Of a stretch of DNA of 47,441 nucleotides, positions 10,507 through 18,742 are shown in pieces. The stretch spans positions 1 through 47,441 of the forward strand of contig BQJF01000025.1 of assembly GCA_021604565.1 (NCBI GenBank). Reading direction: 5' to 3'. The notes beneath the pieces were generated by a model. It saw only the letters and a list, made by a program, of their open reading frames with translations. It made no database searches and was not told the origin of the DNA. Every line of letters begins with the position of its first letter. Positions within the stretch are counted from its first letter, which is position 1. Origin of the DNA: Minwuia thermotolerans. Lineage in GTDB: Bacteria; Pseudomonadota; Alphaproteobacteria; Minwuiales; Minwuiaceae. The position numbers and the translations under genes were made by a program.

Positions 10507-11355
10507 TCAGAACAGGCGGCGGTGCACCTCGACCGTGTCGCCGGGCAGGATGATGGCGTTCTGGTCAACGCGGAACCGGATCAGTTCTCCGGCGGAGTTG
10601 GTGCGGAAGATGGTAATCGGCTCCTCCCGCGCGCGGCGGGTATAGCCGCCGCCGATGGCGATGGCCATGCGGGCGTTCAGACCGGGCTGATACTTGTAGG
10701 AACCGGGCTTGCCGACCTGGCCCAGGATGAAGAACGGGCGATAGTTGGTGACCTCGATGGAGACCTTCGGATCGACGATGAAGTTGGTGTCCAATGCCAC
10801 GGTCAGCACTTCTGCCAGTTCGCCGAGGGTCAGGTTCTCCGCGGTGATCTGTCCGATCAGTGGCACCGATAGCTCACCTGCCGCACTGATCTCGAACTCA
10901 CCCGATATGTCGTCCTGGCCGAAGACCTTGATCTGGATGCGGTCGCCGGGGCCGAGGCGGTACTGCTCCAGCTTCTGCGGTACATCGCCGGGCAGTTCGT
11001 CGACGCTGATGGGCGGCTTGTTCTCGTCCAGCGCCGCCGGTCCAACGGCGGTGGGCCGGATCACCACGCCCTGGTTCTGTGGCGGCACAAGGCGCACGCT
11101 CTGCCCGGCGGGCGCGACAGCCTGTGGCTCACCTTGCTGGACCAGGCGATCATCAGGCGCAGGCGGCACGGCTTCGGCGGCCGGGGTGACAGGTGCTACA
11201 GCCGTCGGCTGTACCTGCTGCACCACCGGCGCGGGAGCACTTGCCCGGCTCGTCACGCGTTCATAGCGGCGCTCCGAACAGCCCTGCGTCACGACAGCAA
11301 CGGCTGCGAGGGCCATGATGCCGATTGCAAGACGTCGAATGGAATTCTGTCTCAT
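10507..11355 (-). CDS. Polysaccharide export outer-membrane lipoprotein (Wza/GumB family)
   Basis: This 282-residue protein probably forms the outer-membrane and periplasmic channel for an exopolysaccharide or capsule. An N-terminal hydrophobic stretch ends in VVTQGC, a slightly degenerate lipobox with Cys26. A Pro/Ala/Val/Gln-rich linker follows to about residue 105. Next is the polysaccharide export domain (YRLGPGDRIQIKVFGQDDIS, then GELSVPLIGQI and VSIEVTNYRPFFILG), then an SLBB-type segment (GQVGKPGSYKYQPGLNARMA) and the end PGDTVEVHRRLF. It is the last gene of a minus-strand trio with a beta-barrel and a secreted protein. No glycosyltransferase lies in the window, so the exported glycan is unknown. 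Confidence 0.88.
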   Translation of the reverse strand: MRQNSIRRLAIGIMALAAVAVVTQGCSERRYERVTSRASAPAPVVQQVQPTAVAPVTPAAEAVPPAPDDRLVQQGEPQAVAPAGQSVRLVPPQNQGVVIRPTAVGPAALDENKPPISVDELPGDVPQKLEQYRLGPGDRIQIKVFGQDDISGEFEISAAGELSVPLIGQITAENLTLGELAEVLTVALDTNFIVDPKVSIEVTNYRPFFILGQVGKPGSYKYQPGLNARMAIAIGGGYTRRAREEPITIFRTNSAGELIRFRVDQNAIILPGDTVEVHRRLF

Positions 11356-11422
11356 ACCTGTTGTCCGCTATGATTTTGCACTTCGGGGCGACGGAAAACC
11401 GCTGGGTTGCGGTTGGTTGACC

Positions 11423-12865
11423 TCAATAATGCAAGGTCAGGACCACACCAAGCCTGTTGCGGAGGAATTCCCGATTGGCGTCGTTGGAACTGAACAGCGT
11501 GAATTGCCAGAAGCCCCGCATCCGCATGTTCTCGTTCATGAGCCAGAGCAGCGACAACTCGTTCGCCAGCACGTTGTCGATGGTGTTGCCGGCAACGGTT
11601 TCCGAGCGGCGGAAACCCAGTTCGTTCTCAGCCAGCAACTCGTAGGTCACTTCCAGTTGCGCGGCGAGACTCAGTTCGTTCGAGATCGTGGCCACGTCGG
11701 AGACATTGACGCCATTGACGTTTGTCACTGCGTTGGTCGCGGTCACGTCGCGTTCGAACCCGGCCTTGAATGTCCAACTGTCATGCGGGTTCCAGACAAA
11801 GTCGAGGCTGGCATCGACAAAGAAGAAATCATCGCTGTTGGGGTCTGCGAACGTGGCGAGCCCAAAGCCCATCGCGCCCTCAAGAAAGGTGACAGCGGTC
11901 AGGTCATAGGTGAAGCCTGCCAGAATGCCGTATCGACCGAAGTTCCGTTCGACACCTGTATTATCTACCTGCTGGATGAAGCGGGTGAAGCCGATATTGG
12001 GCTGCACGAACAGGGTGGTGCCTTCCCATTCCTCCCAGCCCAGCCGGACAGAGGCGTCATATTCGACACGGTCGTTCTGGTCTGTCTCGATCTCGCCGAC
12101 ACCGGCGGGGACATCGACGAAGTTCTTGTGGGTAATGCTTCCCTTGGCGCGCCAGAGAAATTTGTCACGCTGGTACTGCCAGGTCGTGTCCAGGCCAGTC
12201 TGATAGAAGACGCCGGGTTCGTTGCCGCCAACGTCCTCCCGCACGTCGCCGCGAACGGTTGTCTTGCGGTCGAAGCCGAGGGAGGCACGGATGAACTCGA
12301 ACTCGGAAATTTCCAGCTTCCCGCCAGTGGAGAAGCCGTGTTCGCGCACGCTTTCCCGGCTGTTGGAAAGGTTGCGCGTGAAGCGTCCATGCGCCTCCGC
12401 GAATATCTCGTGGTTGTCCCAGTTCGAACGGAGCGAGAGGGAAGGCTTGATGGAGCCGATGAAATCAGCCACCCGTCCGTTCTGTGTCGCGAAGATGTTG
12501 TCGTCAAAGGTCAGGCCGACATCGACCTGGGGAAACAGCAGGAAGCTTTCCAGCGGCTGACCCCGGCCCAGATGCTCGATGTCGAAGAACAGGCCTCCGG
12601 CCTCCAGCCCGATCTCGTCATACTCGGGGCGGGGGCGGGACAGGACGGCGTCCTGCTTGGCGGTCGTGAAACGGGGTTCCGGGTCAGCAATCGACGGGAT
12701 GATGGGGTTCTGGATGATCTGCTGGCGCACCTGACCTTCGGTCGAGGTGTCGGTCGCGCCCTGTGCATGCACCGTCGTCGCGCTGGTCGTGACCACGGCA
12801 ATGGTCAGCGCGAACCCGGCAACGGCGGACGCATTGGCGCGTATCCCTGTCTTCCCCTGCCTCAC
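11423..12865 (-). CDS. Outer-membrane beta-barrel protein (BBP2-like)
   Basis: This 480-residue protein has a signal peptide cleaved near residue 34 (TTVHA). A periplasmic segment of about 80 residues follows, then a long series of alternating amphipathic strands to the end. Examples are LESFLLFPQVDVGLTFDDNI, EIFAEAHGRFTR and RYGILAGFTYDLTAVTFLEG, with a C-terminal NRLGVVLTLHY. Strand pattern and length match outer-membrane beta-barrel proteins that accompany polysaccharide export genes in alphaproteobacteria. It lies 67 bases upstream of the Wza-type lipoprotein on the same strand. A role in secreting or anchoring the polysaccharide is inferred from position. Confidence 0.8.
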   Translation of the reverse strand: MRQGKTGIRANASAVAGFALTIAVVTTSATTVHAQGATDTSTEGQVRQQIIQNPIIPSIADPEPRFTTAKQDAVLSRPRPEYDEIGLEAGGLFFDIEHLGRGQPLESFLLFPQVDVGLTFDDNIFATQNGRVADFIGSIKPSLSLRSNWDNHEIFAEAHGRFTRNLSNSRESVREHGFSTGGKLEISEFEFIRASLGFDRKTTVRGDVREDVGGNEPGVFYQTGLDTTWQYQRDKFLWRAKGSITHKNFVDVPAGVGEIETDQNDRVEYDASVRLGWEEWEGTTLFVQPNIGFTRFIQQVDNTGVERNFGRYGILAGFTYDLTAVTFLEGAMGFGLATFADPNSDDFFFVDASLDFVWNPHDSWTFKAGFERDVTATNAVTNVNGVNVSDVATISNELSLAAQLEVTYELLAENELGFRRSETVAGNTIDNVLANELSLLWLMNENMRMRGFWQFTLFSSNDANREFLRNRLGVVLTLHY

Positions 12866-12905
12866 AACCGAACTACCTGCCTTGCCGAACCGATTCGTTC
12901 AGTCT

Positions 12906-13997
12906 CTAGTTTGGACTGACATCCAGTGCCGGTTCCACAACTGGTTCCGGCTGATCCAGCAACGCGGCCAGTTCCTGCGGTCTGGCAGTCGTGGCAACAT
13001 CGTTCAGCAACTGCGCCACAGCCTGATTGACCTGGTTCTCGGCCTCCAGCAACTGATCCTGGCCGGTGAAGAGAACCCGCCGGGCCTCGGCAGAGGGGGC
13101 GAAGATGCTCTCTTCCAAGGCCTCCGGTTCGATGATCACACCGGTCAGGTAGGTCTCGAGTCCCGCCCGACCGTCGAAGGTGATCACCAGTTCGTTGTTC
13201 TCGACCACCGCATTCATCATCACGACACCGCCGGAGCTGGCGCCGCGCGCGTTGCCGCGCCGGGACACCTCATCGGCCCGTTCGCTGTCCTGCAGATAGG
13301 TGCCGGGTTCCGCGAGATAGGTCTCGGCGGCCCAGGTCTCGGGCGTCGAGGCTGCGACACGCACGCGCCGACCGTTCACCTTCATGGCCTCGCCGAAAGG
13401 ACTGGTCACGGCCTCCGGCACGCCGATGTCGTCGGTCATCAGGAACACGCGATACTTGCCCGATGGCACAGGCAGGCGCACGACACGGAGGTTGCGGATA
13501 CCGTCACGCAGCAGGGCGTCACCCTCCGGACGGCGCATGGCGGCAGGCTTCGGACCCTTCACGAAATCGCTGCGGGCGGTCACCTTGGTGAAGCCCTTGG
13601 TCACCTTTGCATCGGGTGGGCCGAAGTCGAAACCGTAGCGGCCTTCGCCGAGTTCGAAGGAGGTTGTCACCTTCGCCTTGAAGATGCGCGCGGAAATGAA
13701 GGACCTGCTGGCGGCAGATGAAACACGGTCGGCGGCGGCTGCCAGCACGATGGGATCGGCGACAAGGTCACTGCGCTGCAACTCCCGGATCAGTGCCACG
13801 GCACGCTGTGCCGCAGCCTCCGGCAATCCGCCGCTGTCCAGATAGCGTTCGATGGCCCGCTGGCCGTCCTCGCTGCCGGCGATGGCCCCGGCCAGGGCCT
13901 CGGCGCGTGAACCATCCGTCGATGACTGGGCGAACGCCCCCGTGCCCAGCATCAGTGCCAGGATGGAGGCGGTGCAGAATTGGACTGTTTTCCTCAT
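12906..13997 (-). CDS. Secreted protein with probable malectin-like carbohydrate-binding domain
   Basis: This is a 363-residue exported protein that I cannot assign to a named family. A signal peptide (MRKTVQFCTASILALMLGTG, cleaved near AFAQ) is followed by a helical segment with AGSEDGQRAIERYL. A beta-rich centre then contains YGFDFGPPDAKVTKGFTKVT, LPVPSGKYRVFLMTDD, VKGPKPAAM and ETYLTGVIIEP. The FDFG...G(F/Y)TKV opening, the PSGKYRV strand and the closing YLTGVIIEP resemble malectin or galactose-binding-like domains of polysaccharide-active enzymes; this is judged by eye. The tail is acidic and Pro-rich. I chose 13997 because the signal peptide begins there; an upstream in-frame start at 14066 would spoil it. 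It heads the trio with the barrel and export lipoprotein, suggesting glycan binding during export. Confidence 0.7.
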   Translation of the reverse strand: MRKTVQFCTASILALMLGTGAFAQSSTDGSRAEALAGAIAGSEDGQRAIERYLDSGGLPEAAAQRAVALIRELQRSDLVADPIVLAAAADRVSSAASRSFISARIFKAKVTTSFELGEGRYGFDFGPPDAKVTKGFTKVTARSDFVKGPKPAAMRRPEGDALLRDGIRNLRVVRLPVPSGKYRVFLMTDDIGVPEAVTSPFGEAMKVNGRRVRVAASTPETWAAETYLAEPGTYLQDSERADEVSRRGNARGASSGGVVMMNAVVENNELVITFDGRAGLETYLTGVIIEPEALEESIFAPSAEARRVLFTGQDQLLEAENQVNQAVAQLLNDVATTARPQELAALLDQPEPVVEPALDVSPN

Positions 13998-14175
13998 GAC
14001 ACCGCCATTCATGCAAGAACCGCGCAAGAGACGGCAAATCCGCCCTTGCATCTGATCGTTGATCATACATGACTATGTACCAACGTTTCATCAACAGGCT
14101 GTGCAGGCCGGTCAGGGCCGATGTCGTGACCGGCGACACATGTTCCCACCCTGCTTTGGTCCCGATTTGAGACAG
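13998..14175. promoter_or_regulatory. Divergent intergenic region of the export locus
   Basis: This gap separates the leftward polysaccharide-export trio from the rightward nucleotidyltransferase-T1SS genes and should hold promoters for both. It contains a 7-base inverted repeat, CCGGTCA at 14108-14114 and TGACCGG at 14127-14133. It also has a short TACAT/ATGTA palindrome around 14066-14079. I could not place convincing -35/-10 pairs. A shared operator is plausible but not shown. Confidence 0.35.
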
Positions 14176-15228
14176 ATGACCGGCGACATGTCCGAACCTG
14201 ATGCGAATCGCGGCACGGAACCGGGCCTCGATATCTGGCGCAGGATCGCGGGACCGATGCCGCCGACGGGTCGTGTTTCAGACTCTGATCCGGGTCTTGT
14301 TGCGGCGCTGGCAGACCGGGTCACTGCGGCGACCGTTGCCGCTGTCCTGCCCGGCACGGACCTGCCGGATGAAACGATCCGGCAATCCCGGTTGCTCAAC
14401 AGGTTCAGGCATGCGGCCGGCCGGCAATGGTACGGGGCGATTGCCGATGCCGGACTGCCCGTGCTGGCCATCAAGGGGTTGGCCAGTGGTGCCTGGCTCT
14501 ACGCCGCGCCGGAGGATCGCGGGGTGTCCGATGCGGACCTGCTGGTGCGCCGCGAGGACCTCGGGACCGTGATCGACCTGCTGGAAGCCCGCGGCTTCGC
14601 GTTTGCGTCCGAGCCGACGCGCAGCCGCTGGGGTTTCGTCAGTGAAGCCAGTTTCCAGCCGCTGCTTTCCCCCGATGGTGCCGTCAACATCGACCTGCAT
14701 GTGGCGGGTGATGCCGCCCCCTTCGATACGGCGCTTCCGACGGAGGACATGCTGGAGGCGGCGCAGGTCAGGGACGGACTGAGCATCCCGTCGCCGACAC
14801 ACGCATTCATGCTGTCGGCCAGCCATGCCGCACGGGACCTGTTCACGGCGGACGCGGCAAAGACCGTGATCGACGGCCTGCTGATGATGCAGCGGGGCGA
14901 CGGGATCGACTGGCCGGAGGTTGCCGCGCGCGCGCGCAAGGGGCGGATGCTGCGCCCGGTCGCCGTCTTCGTTGCCTTGCTGGGGCGGCTGGGCGCGGAT
15001 GTTCCACGGGCAGCGGGCGAACTGCCGGCGGATCGGGTCGGCGGGCGGTTCTTCGAGCGGATCGTGCGCGATCACTGCAACATGTTTCCCCCGTCAGGTG
15101 TCCCTGGAACGGGAGAGCGTCTGGTGCGGCAGTGGCTGCTTGCGGCGGCACCGTCGGTTGCCCTGCAACGCGATGTGCGCCGGATTGCGGGCCTGATCCG
15201 TCCGCGTTCCGGATTGCCCGACCGGTAG
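14176..15228 (+). CDS. Nucleotidyltransferase-like protein (NTP_transf_5 type)
   Basis: This is a cytoplasmic protein of about 350 residues. The block VLAIKGLASGAWLY, a DxD pair in GVSDADLLVR (Asp119 and Asp121), then a helix ending in LLEARGF matches the uncharacterised nucleotidyltransferase family often found in exopolysaccharide gene clusters. A later HDLHV-like motif (NIDLHVAGDA) provides a third acidic residue. Substrate and product are unknown. The start is uncertain: 14176 and 14188 are both ATG with poor ribosome binding sites, and an open frame continues upstream. It opens the rightward half of the export locus. Confidence 0.75.
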   Translation: MTGDMSEPDANRGTEPGLDIWRRIAGPMPPTGRVSDSDPGLVAALADRVTAATVAAVLPGTDLPDETIRQSRLLNRFRHAAGRQWYGAIADAGLPVLAIKGLASGAWLYAAPEDRGVSDADLLVRREDLGTVIDLLEARGFAFASEPTRSRWGFVSEASFQPLLSPDGAVNIDLHVAGDAAPFDTALPTEDMLEAAQVRDGLSIPSPTHAFMLSASHAARDLFTADAAKTVIDGLLMMQRGDGIDWPEVAARARKGRMLRPVAVFVALLGRLGADVPRAAGELPADRVGGRFFERIVRDHCNMFPPSGVPGTGERLVRQWLLAAAPSVALQRDVRRIAGLIRPRSGLPDR

Positions 15229-15351
15229 GGGCGGCAAGGTGCTGGCGACCCTGCTGGACACTCCGCCCGCGGACGCGCAGAATCAGCATGTCCGCAGACC
15301 GAATCCGGGGAACGTTTCTTGCTTGGGGCGGGGAAGGGAAACGAGAGGCAC

Positions 15352-16152
15352 ATGTTCGAATATCTGAAAGCCGAAGAACCCACGGCCCCACCGGGACAGC
15401 GCCCGCCGGAGCGGCGCGTGGTCGATGTCGGCTATATCATCGATGCCGAAAAGGCGGGCTTCATCTGGGAGGCCCCGCGTGCACAGCAGCGCCAGGCCGC
15501 AGCGTCTTCACACGCCAAGTCGGTGACCTATTGCCCGGCGGTGATCGACTACGAGGCCCGGCTGTTCGAAGTCGTGGCCCCGATCGATGTGCAACTGCGC
15601 ATCAAGCTGGATGACCAGGGCAAGCCGCAACTGATCAACGCGCTGGGGGATCGCAGCCAGATCCGCTCGAAGCATCTGGGGCAGATGGTGGCCGTGATGC
15701 CGCGCAAGGAGTGGCGTCACCCCGACCGCCCTGTGATCCAGTTCATCACGCCCTATATCTTCGTGGCAGACGATGTCTGCTGGATGAACCAGATGCCGCC
15801 GTTCAACAGCTATACCGGACGGCACTGGCCGGGCCTGATGATCGGTGGCCGTCTGCCGATCCACATCTGGCCGCGCCCGATGATGTGGGCGTTCGAATGG
15901 CATGACATGTCGAAGGACCTGGTACTCCGGCGCGGCGAGCCATGGTTCTACATGCGTTTCGAAACCGATGACCCACGCCGCCCGGTGCGGATGGTCGAGG
16001 CCGTGAAGGACCAGCGTCTGGTGGACTACATGAAGGGTCTGAACAGCGTGACCAACTATGTCGGACGCACCTTCAGCCTGTTCAGCGTGGCGGAGAAGCG
16101 GCGTCCGCCACGGCTGCTGACGCGAAAGCAGGACACGGTCCGGGGCAAGTGA
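15352..16152 (+). CDS. Conserved-looking hypothetical protein in the T1SS operon
   Basis: I do not recognise this 266-residue protein with certainty. It has no signal peptide or membrane segment. It is rich in Trp, Pro and Met in its second half: YIFVADDVCWMNQMPP, HIWPRPMMWAFEWHDM, RRGEPWFYMRF. The pattern of an early YCPAVIDYEARLF, a central W/P-rich strand set and a late GEPWFYMRF faintly recalls DUF6065-type proteins, from memory only. The ATG at 15352 has GAGAGG just upstream; an upstream TTG in frame was rejected. It is 49 bases before the ABC transporter gene, so a role in secretion or in modifying the secreted product is inferred from position. Confidence 0.8.
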   Translation: MFEYLKAEEPTAPPGQRPPERRVVDVGYIIDAEKAGFIWEAPRAQQRQAAASSHAKSVTYCPAVIDYEARLFEVVAPIDVQLRIKLDDQGKPQLINALGDRSQIRSKHLGQMVAVMPRKEWRHPDRPVIQFITPYIFVADDVCWMNQMPPFNSYTGRHWPGLMIGGRLPIHIWPRPMMWAFEWHDMSKDLVLRRGEPWFYMRFETDDPRRPVRMVEAVKDQRLVDYMKGLNSVTNYVGRTFSLFSVAEKRRPPRLLTRKQDTVRGK

Positions 16153-16201
16153 TGCTAGAAGTCGCACGTCGATGATCAAATGGAACTGGCAGGAACGCTG
16201 A

Positions 16202-18742
16202 ATGGCTGATCCGTCGGACAGCAACGGACGGGGACGGGACGACGAAGGTGGCTGGTCGCGACCGGAACCCCGGAAGGGACCGGCCGTGGTGACGCCGATC
16301 AGCGATGGCTGGTCGCGCATCGGTGCCGACAGGCCGACGCCAGGGAGCGGACAACCGGCGGCGGAACAGCCGAGGCAAGCCGCAGCCGCCCGCCAGAGCG
16401 CCGTCGTCTCCGACCTCGCCGCCGAGGAATGGCGTCGCCCCAGTGCCACGAAAGCATCCGACGATGCCCCCGCACGACGTCCGGCGGAGGCACCACAGCC
16501 GCAGGTTAGGCAGCAGCCGGATGCCCCGACGGAGAACGCCAGCCAGCAGTCCGCGAAGGCTGAAGAACCATCCGGCCTGCGGGTAGATGTGCTGCGTCGT
16601 CTGCTGATCCGCACCACGCGGGAGGTTGGTCGTCCCATCGGCGCGCCGGACATCCAGGCCGCGGCGCCCGGTGCCGGAACCCCCATGACGCTGGACGGTT
16701 TCCGGCTGGCGGCGGAACGGCTGGGGTTCCCGGTGACGGAGCGCAGCTTCAACCGCAAGACGCTGGAGCAACTGAAACCGCCCTTCATCCTGCTGCCGAA
16801 GGACTCGCCGACGGAGGCGCGTTCCGTTGTCCGCAAGGAAGGCACACGCTTCGCAGTCTATGACCCGGTCCGCGACGAGACCGAGATACTGACCGCTGAA
16901 CAGATCCAGCCGCTCGGCAATCTCGCCATCGTCCTGAAGGCACCGGAGGCGGCTGCCAAGGGCACGCGCGACTGGCGCTCCGGCATCGTGCGGAAGATGC
17001 GCGGTGTCTTGCTGGAACTCGCGGTCGCGTCGCTGATGATCAACATCTTCGCGCTGGCGGCACCGCTGTTCATCATGACCGTGTTCAACAAGGTCGTGGG
17101 GACGGGCGGCGGCGCGCAGTCGACCCTGATGGCACTGGCCATCGGCATGGTGGTGATCTACGCCTTCGACCTGATCCTGCGCATCGTCCGGGTCTACATT
17201 TCCAGCCACACAGGCGCGCGGGTCGAGTCGCTGATCGGCGGCGAACTGGTGCATCACCTGCTGCGGCTGCCCTACCGCCATTTCGAGACCACGGCGAGTG
17301 GTGTGATCTCGGAGCGGATGCGGCAGCTCGATTCCATCCGTGCCTTCTTCACCGGTCAGATGCCGCTGGTCTGTGCTGACCTGCTGTTTGTCTTCGTCTT
17401 CCTGTTCGCACTGCTGATGATCGAGCCGCTGATCGCCATGATCGTGCTGGTCTCGATCCCCATCTTCATCCTGCTGTCGGTCGTTTCACACGGGCGGCAG
17501 AAGAAACTGACGGAACAGAACTTCATCGGTCAGGCGGCCAAGTCCTCCGCCCTGCACGAGACCATGGCCAACGCGCTGACGGTGAAGGCGCTGGGCCTGG
17601 AATCGGAGATCGAGCGGCGCTGGGACCATCGCCTGGGCCTGTCCGCCTGGACCGGCTACCGCTCCAGCACCCTGTCGGGGGTGCTGTCGGCGCTGGGCCA
17701 GAATCTGCAGCAGATCCTCAGCCTGATCGTCATCGTCGTCGGTGCCATGCTGATCATGGAAAACGAGATGTCGATCGGGGCGCTGATCGCCACCAACATC
17801 CTCGCCACCCGTGCCGTCGCGCCGATGCGCCAGGTCGTGGGTGCCTGGCATCAGGTGCAGGAAGTGCGGACAGCCTTCGCGCGCATCGACGACCTGATGC
17901 AGGAACCGCCGGAATCGGAGCCGGGCGAACTCAGTCCGGGCACGACGTTCGAGGGCAAGGTGACGTTCGAGAACATTGCCTTCCGCTACGCCGACGACCT
18001 GCCTCCGGTGCTCTACGACATCAACCTGACGGTGGAGGCGGGGCAGGTATTCGGCATCATCGGGCCGTCGGGGCAGGGCAAGACCACCCTGTCGAAGCTG
18101 ATCCAGGGGCTTTATCTGCCCGACAACGGGCGTGTTCTGGTGGATGATACCGACATCGCCCATATCTCCCCCGCCACCCTGCGTCGCCAGGTGGGTGTGG
18201 TGCCGCAGGACGTGCAGTTGTTTGCCGGTACGGTGCGCGAGAACATCGCCATGGGAATCGACGACAAGGATCCGGCGCGGGTGGAATCGGTTGCCCGCTT
18301 CGTTGGCGCGCATGAGTTCATCCAGCGCCTGCCGAAGGGCTATGACACGGTGCTGAGCGAGCGTGGCGGCGGGTTGTCGTCAGGCCAGAAGCAGTTGCTG
18401 GCGGTGGCGCGGGCGCTGATCCGCAATCCGAAGATCCTGATCTTCGACGAGGCGACGAGCGCGCTCGATCCGGGCACGGAGGAACGGCTGATCCGCGCCC
18501 TGAAGCGTGCCAAGCGTGGCCGGACGATCATCATGATCTCCCACCGCATGGCACCGATGGTGATCGCGGACAAGGTCGCCCTGCTGATCGACGGACATAT
18601 CGAGCGCGTGGGCTCCCCGGAGGAGGTCATTGCCTTCGCGCGGACCCGGATGCGTGATGCCGCGATGCGTCCCGGTGATCCGCCGCGATCCAGGTCAGGT
18701 GAGGGACGGAACGGTGCCGGCTCCGCGGACGCCAAGGCATGA
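16202..18742 (+). CDS. Type I secretion ABC transporter (permease-ATPase, C39-like domain)
   Basis: This is an inner-membrane exporter half-transporter of 846 residues. About 125 residues of Pro/Ala/Arg/Gln-rich, probably disordered sequence come first. A C39-like domain follows (VDVLRRLLI to GNLAIVLK), lacking the peptidase cysteine as in HlyB-type transporters. The membrane domain spans about residues 265-545, and the ATPase follows. Walker A is GPSGQGKT (621-628), the signature is LSSGQ (725-729) rather than LSGGQ, Walker B is ILIFDE (745-750), and the switch histidine is His781. AGGAA precedes the ATG. It overlaps the hlyD-like gene by four bases (ATGA). The substrate and the TolC-type partner are not in the window. 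Confidence 0.93.
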   Translation: MADPSDSNGRGRDDEGGWSRPEPRKGPAVVTPISDGWSRIGADRPTPGSGQPAAEQPRQAAAARQSAVVSDLAAEEWRRPSATKASDDAPARRPAEAPQPQVRQQPDAPTENASQQSAKAEEPSGLRVDVLRRLLIRTTREVGRPIGAPDIQAAAPGAGTPMTLDGFRLAAERLGFPVTERSFNRKTLEQLKPPFILLPKDSPTEARSVVRKEGTRFAVYDPVRDETEILTAEQIQPLGNLAIVLKAPEAAAKGTRDWRSGIVRKMRGVLLELAVASLMINIFALAAPLFIMTVFNKVVGTGGGAQSTLMALAIGMVVIYAFDLILRIVRVYISSHTGARVESLIGGELVHHLLRLPYRHFETTASGVISERMRQLDSIRAFFTGQMPLVCADLLFVFVFLFALLMIEPLIAMIVLVSIPIFILLSVVSHGRQKKLTEQNFIGQAAKSSALHETMANALTVKALGLESEIERRWDHRLGLSAWTGYRSSTLSGVLSALGQNLQQILSLIVIVVGAMLIMENEMSIGALIATNILATRAVAPMRQVVGAWHQVQEVRTAFARIDDLMQEPPESEPGELSPGTTFEGKVTFENIAFRYADDLPPVLYDINLTVEAGQVFGIIGPSGQGKTTLSKLIQGLYLPDNGRVLVDDTDIAHISPATLRRQVGVVPQDVQLFAGTVRENIAMGIDDKDPARVESVARFVGAHEFIQRLPKGYDTVLSERGGGLSSGQKQLLAVARALIRNPKILIFDEATSALDPGTEERLIRALKRAKRGRTIIMISHRMAPMVIADKVALLIDGHIERVGSPEEVIAFARTRMRDAAMRPGDPPRSRSGEGRNGAGSADAKA

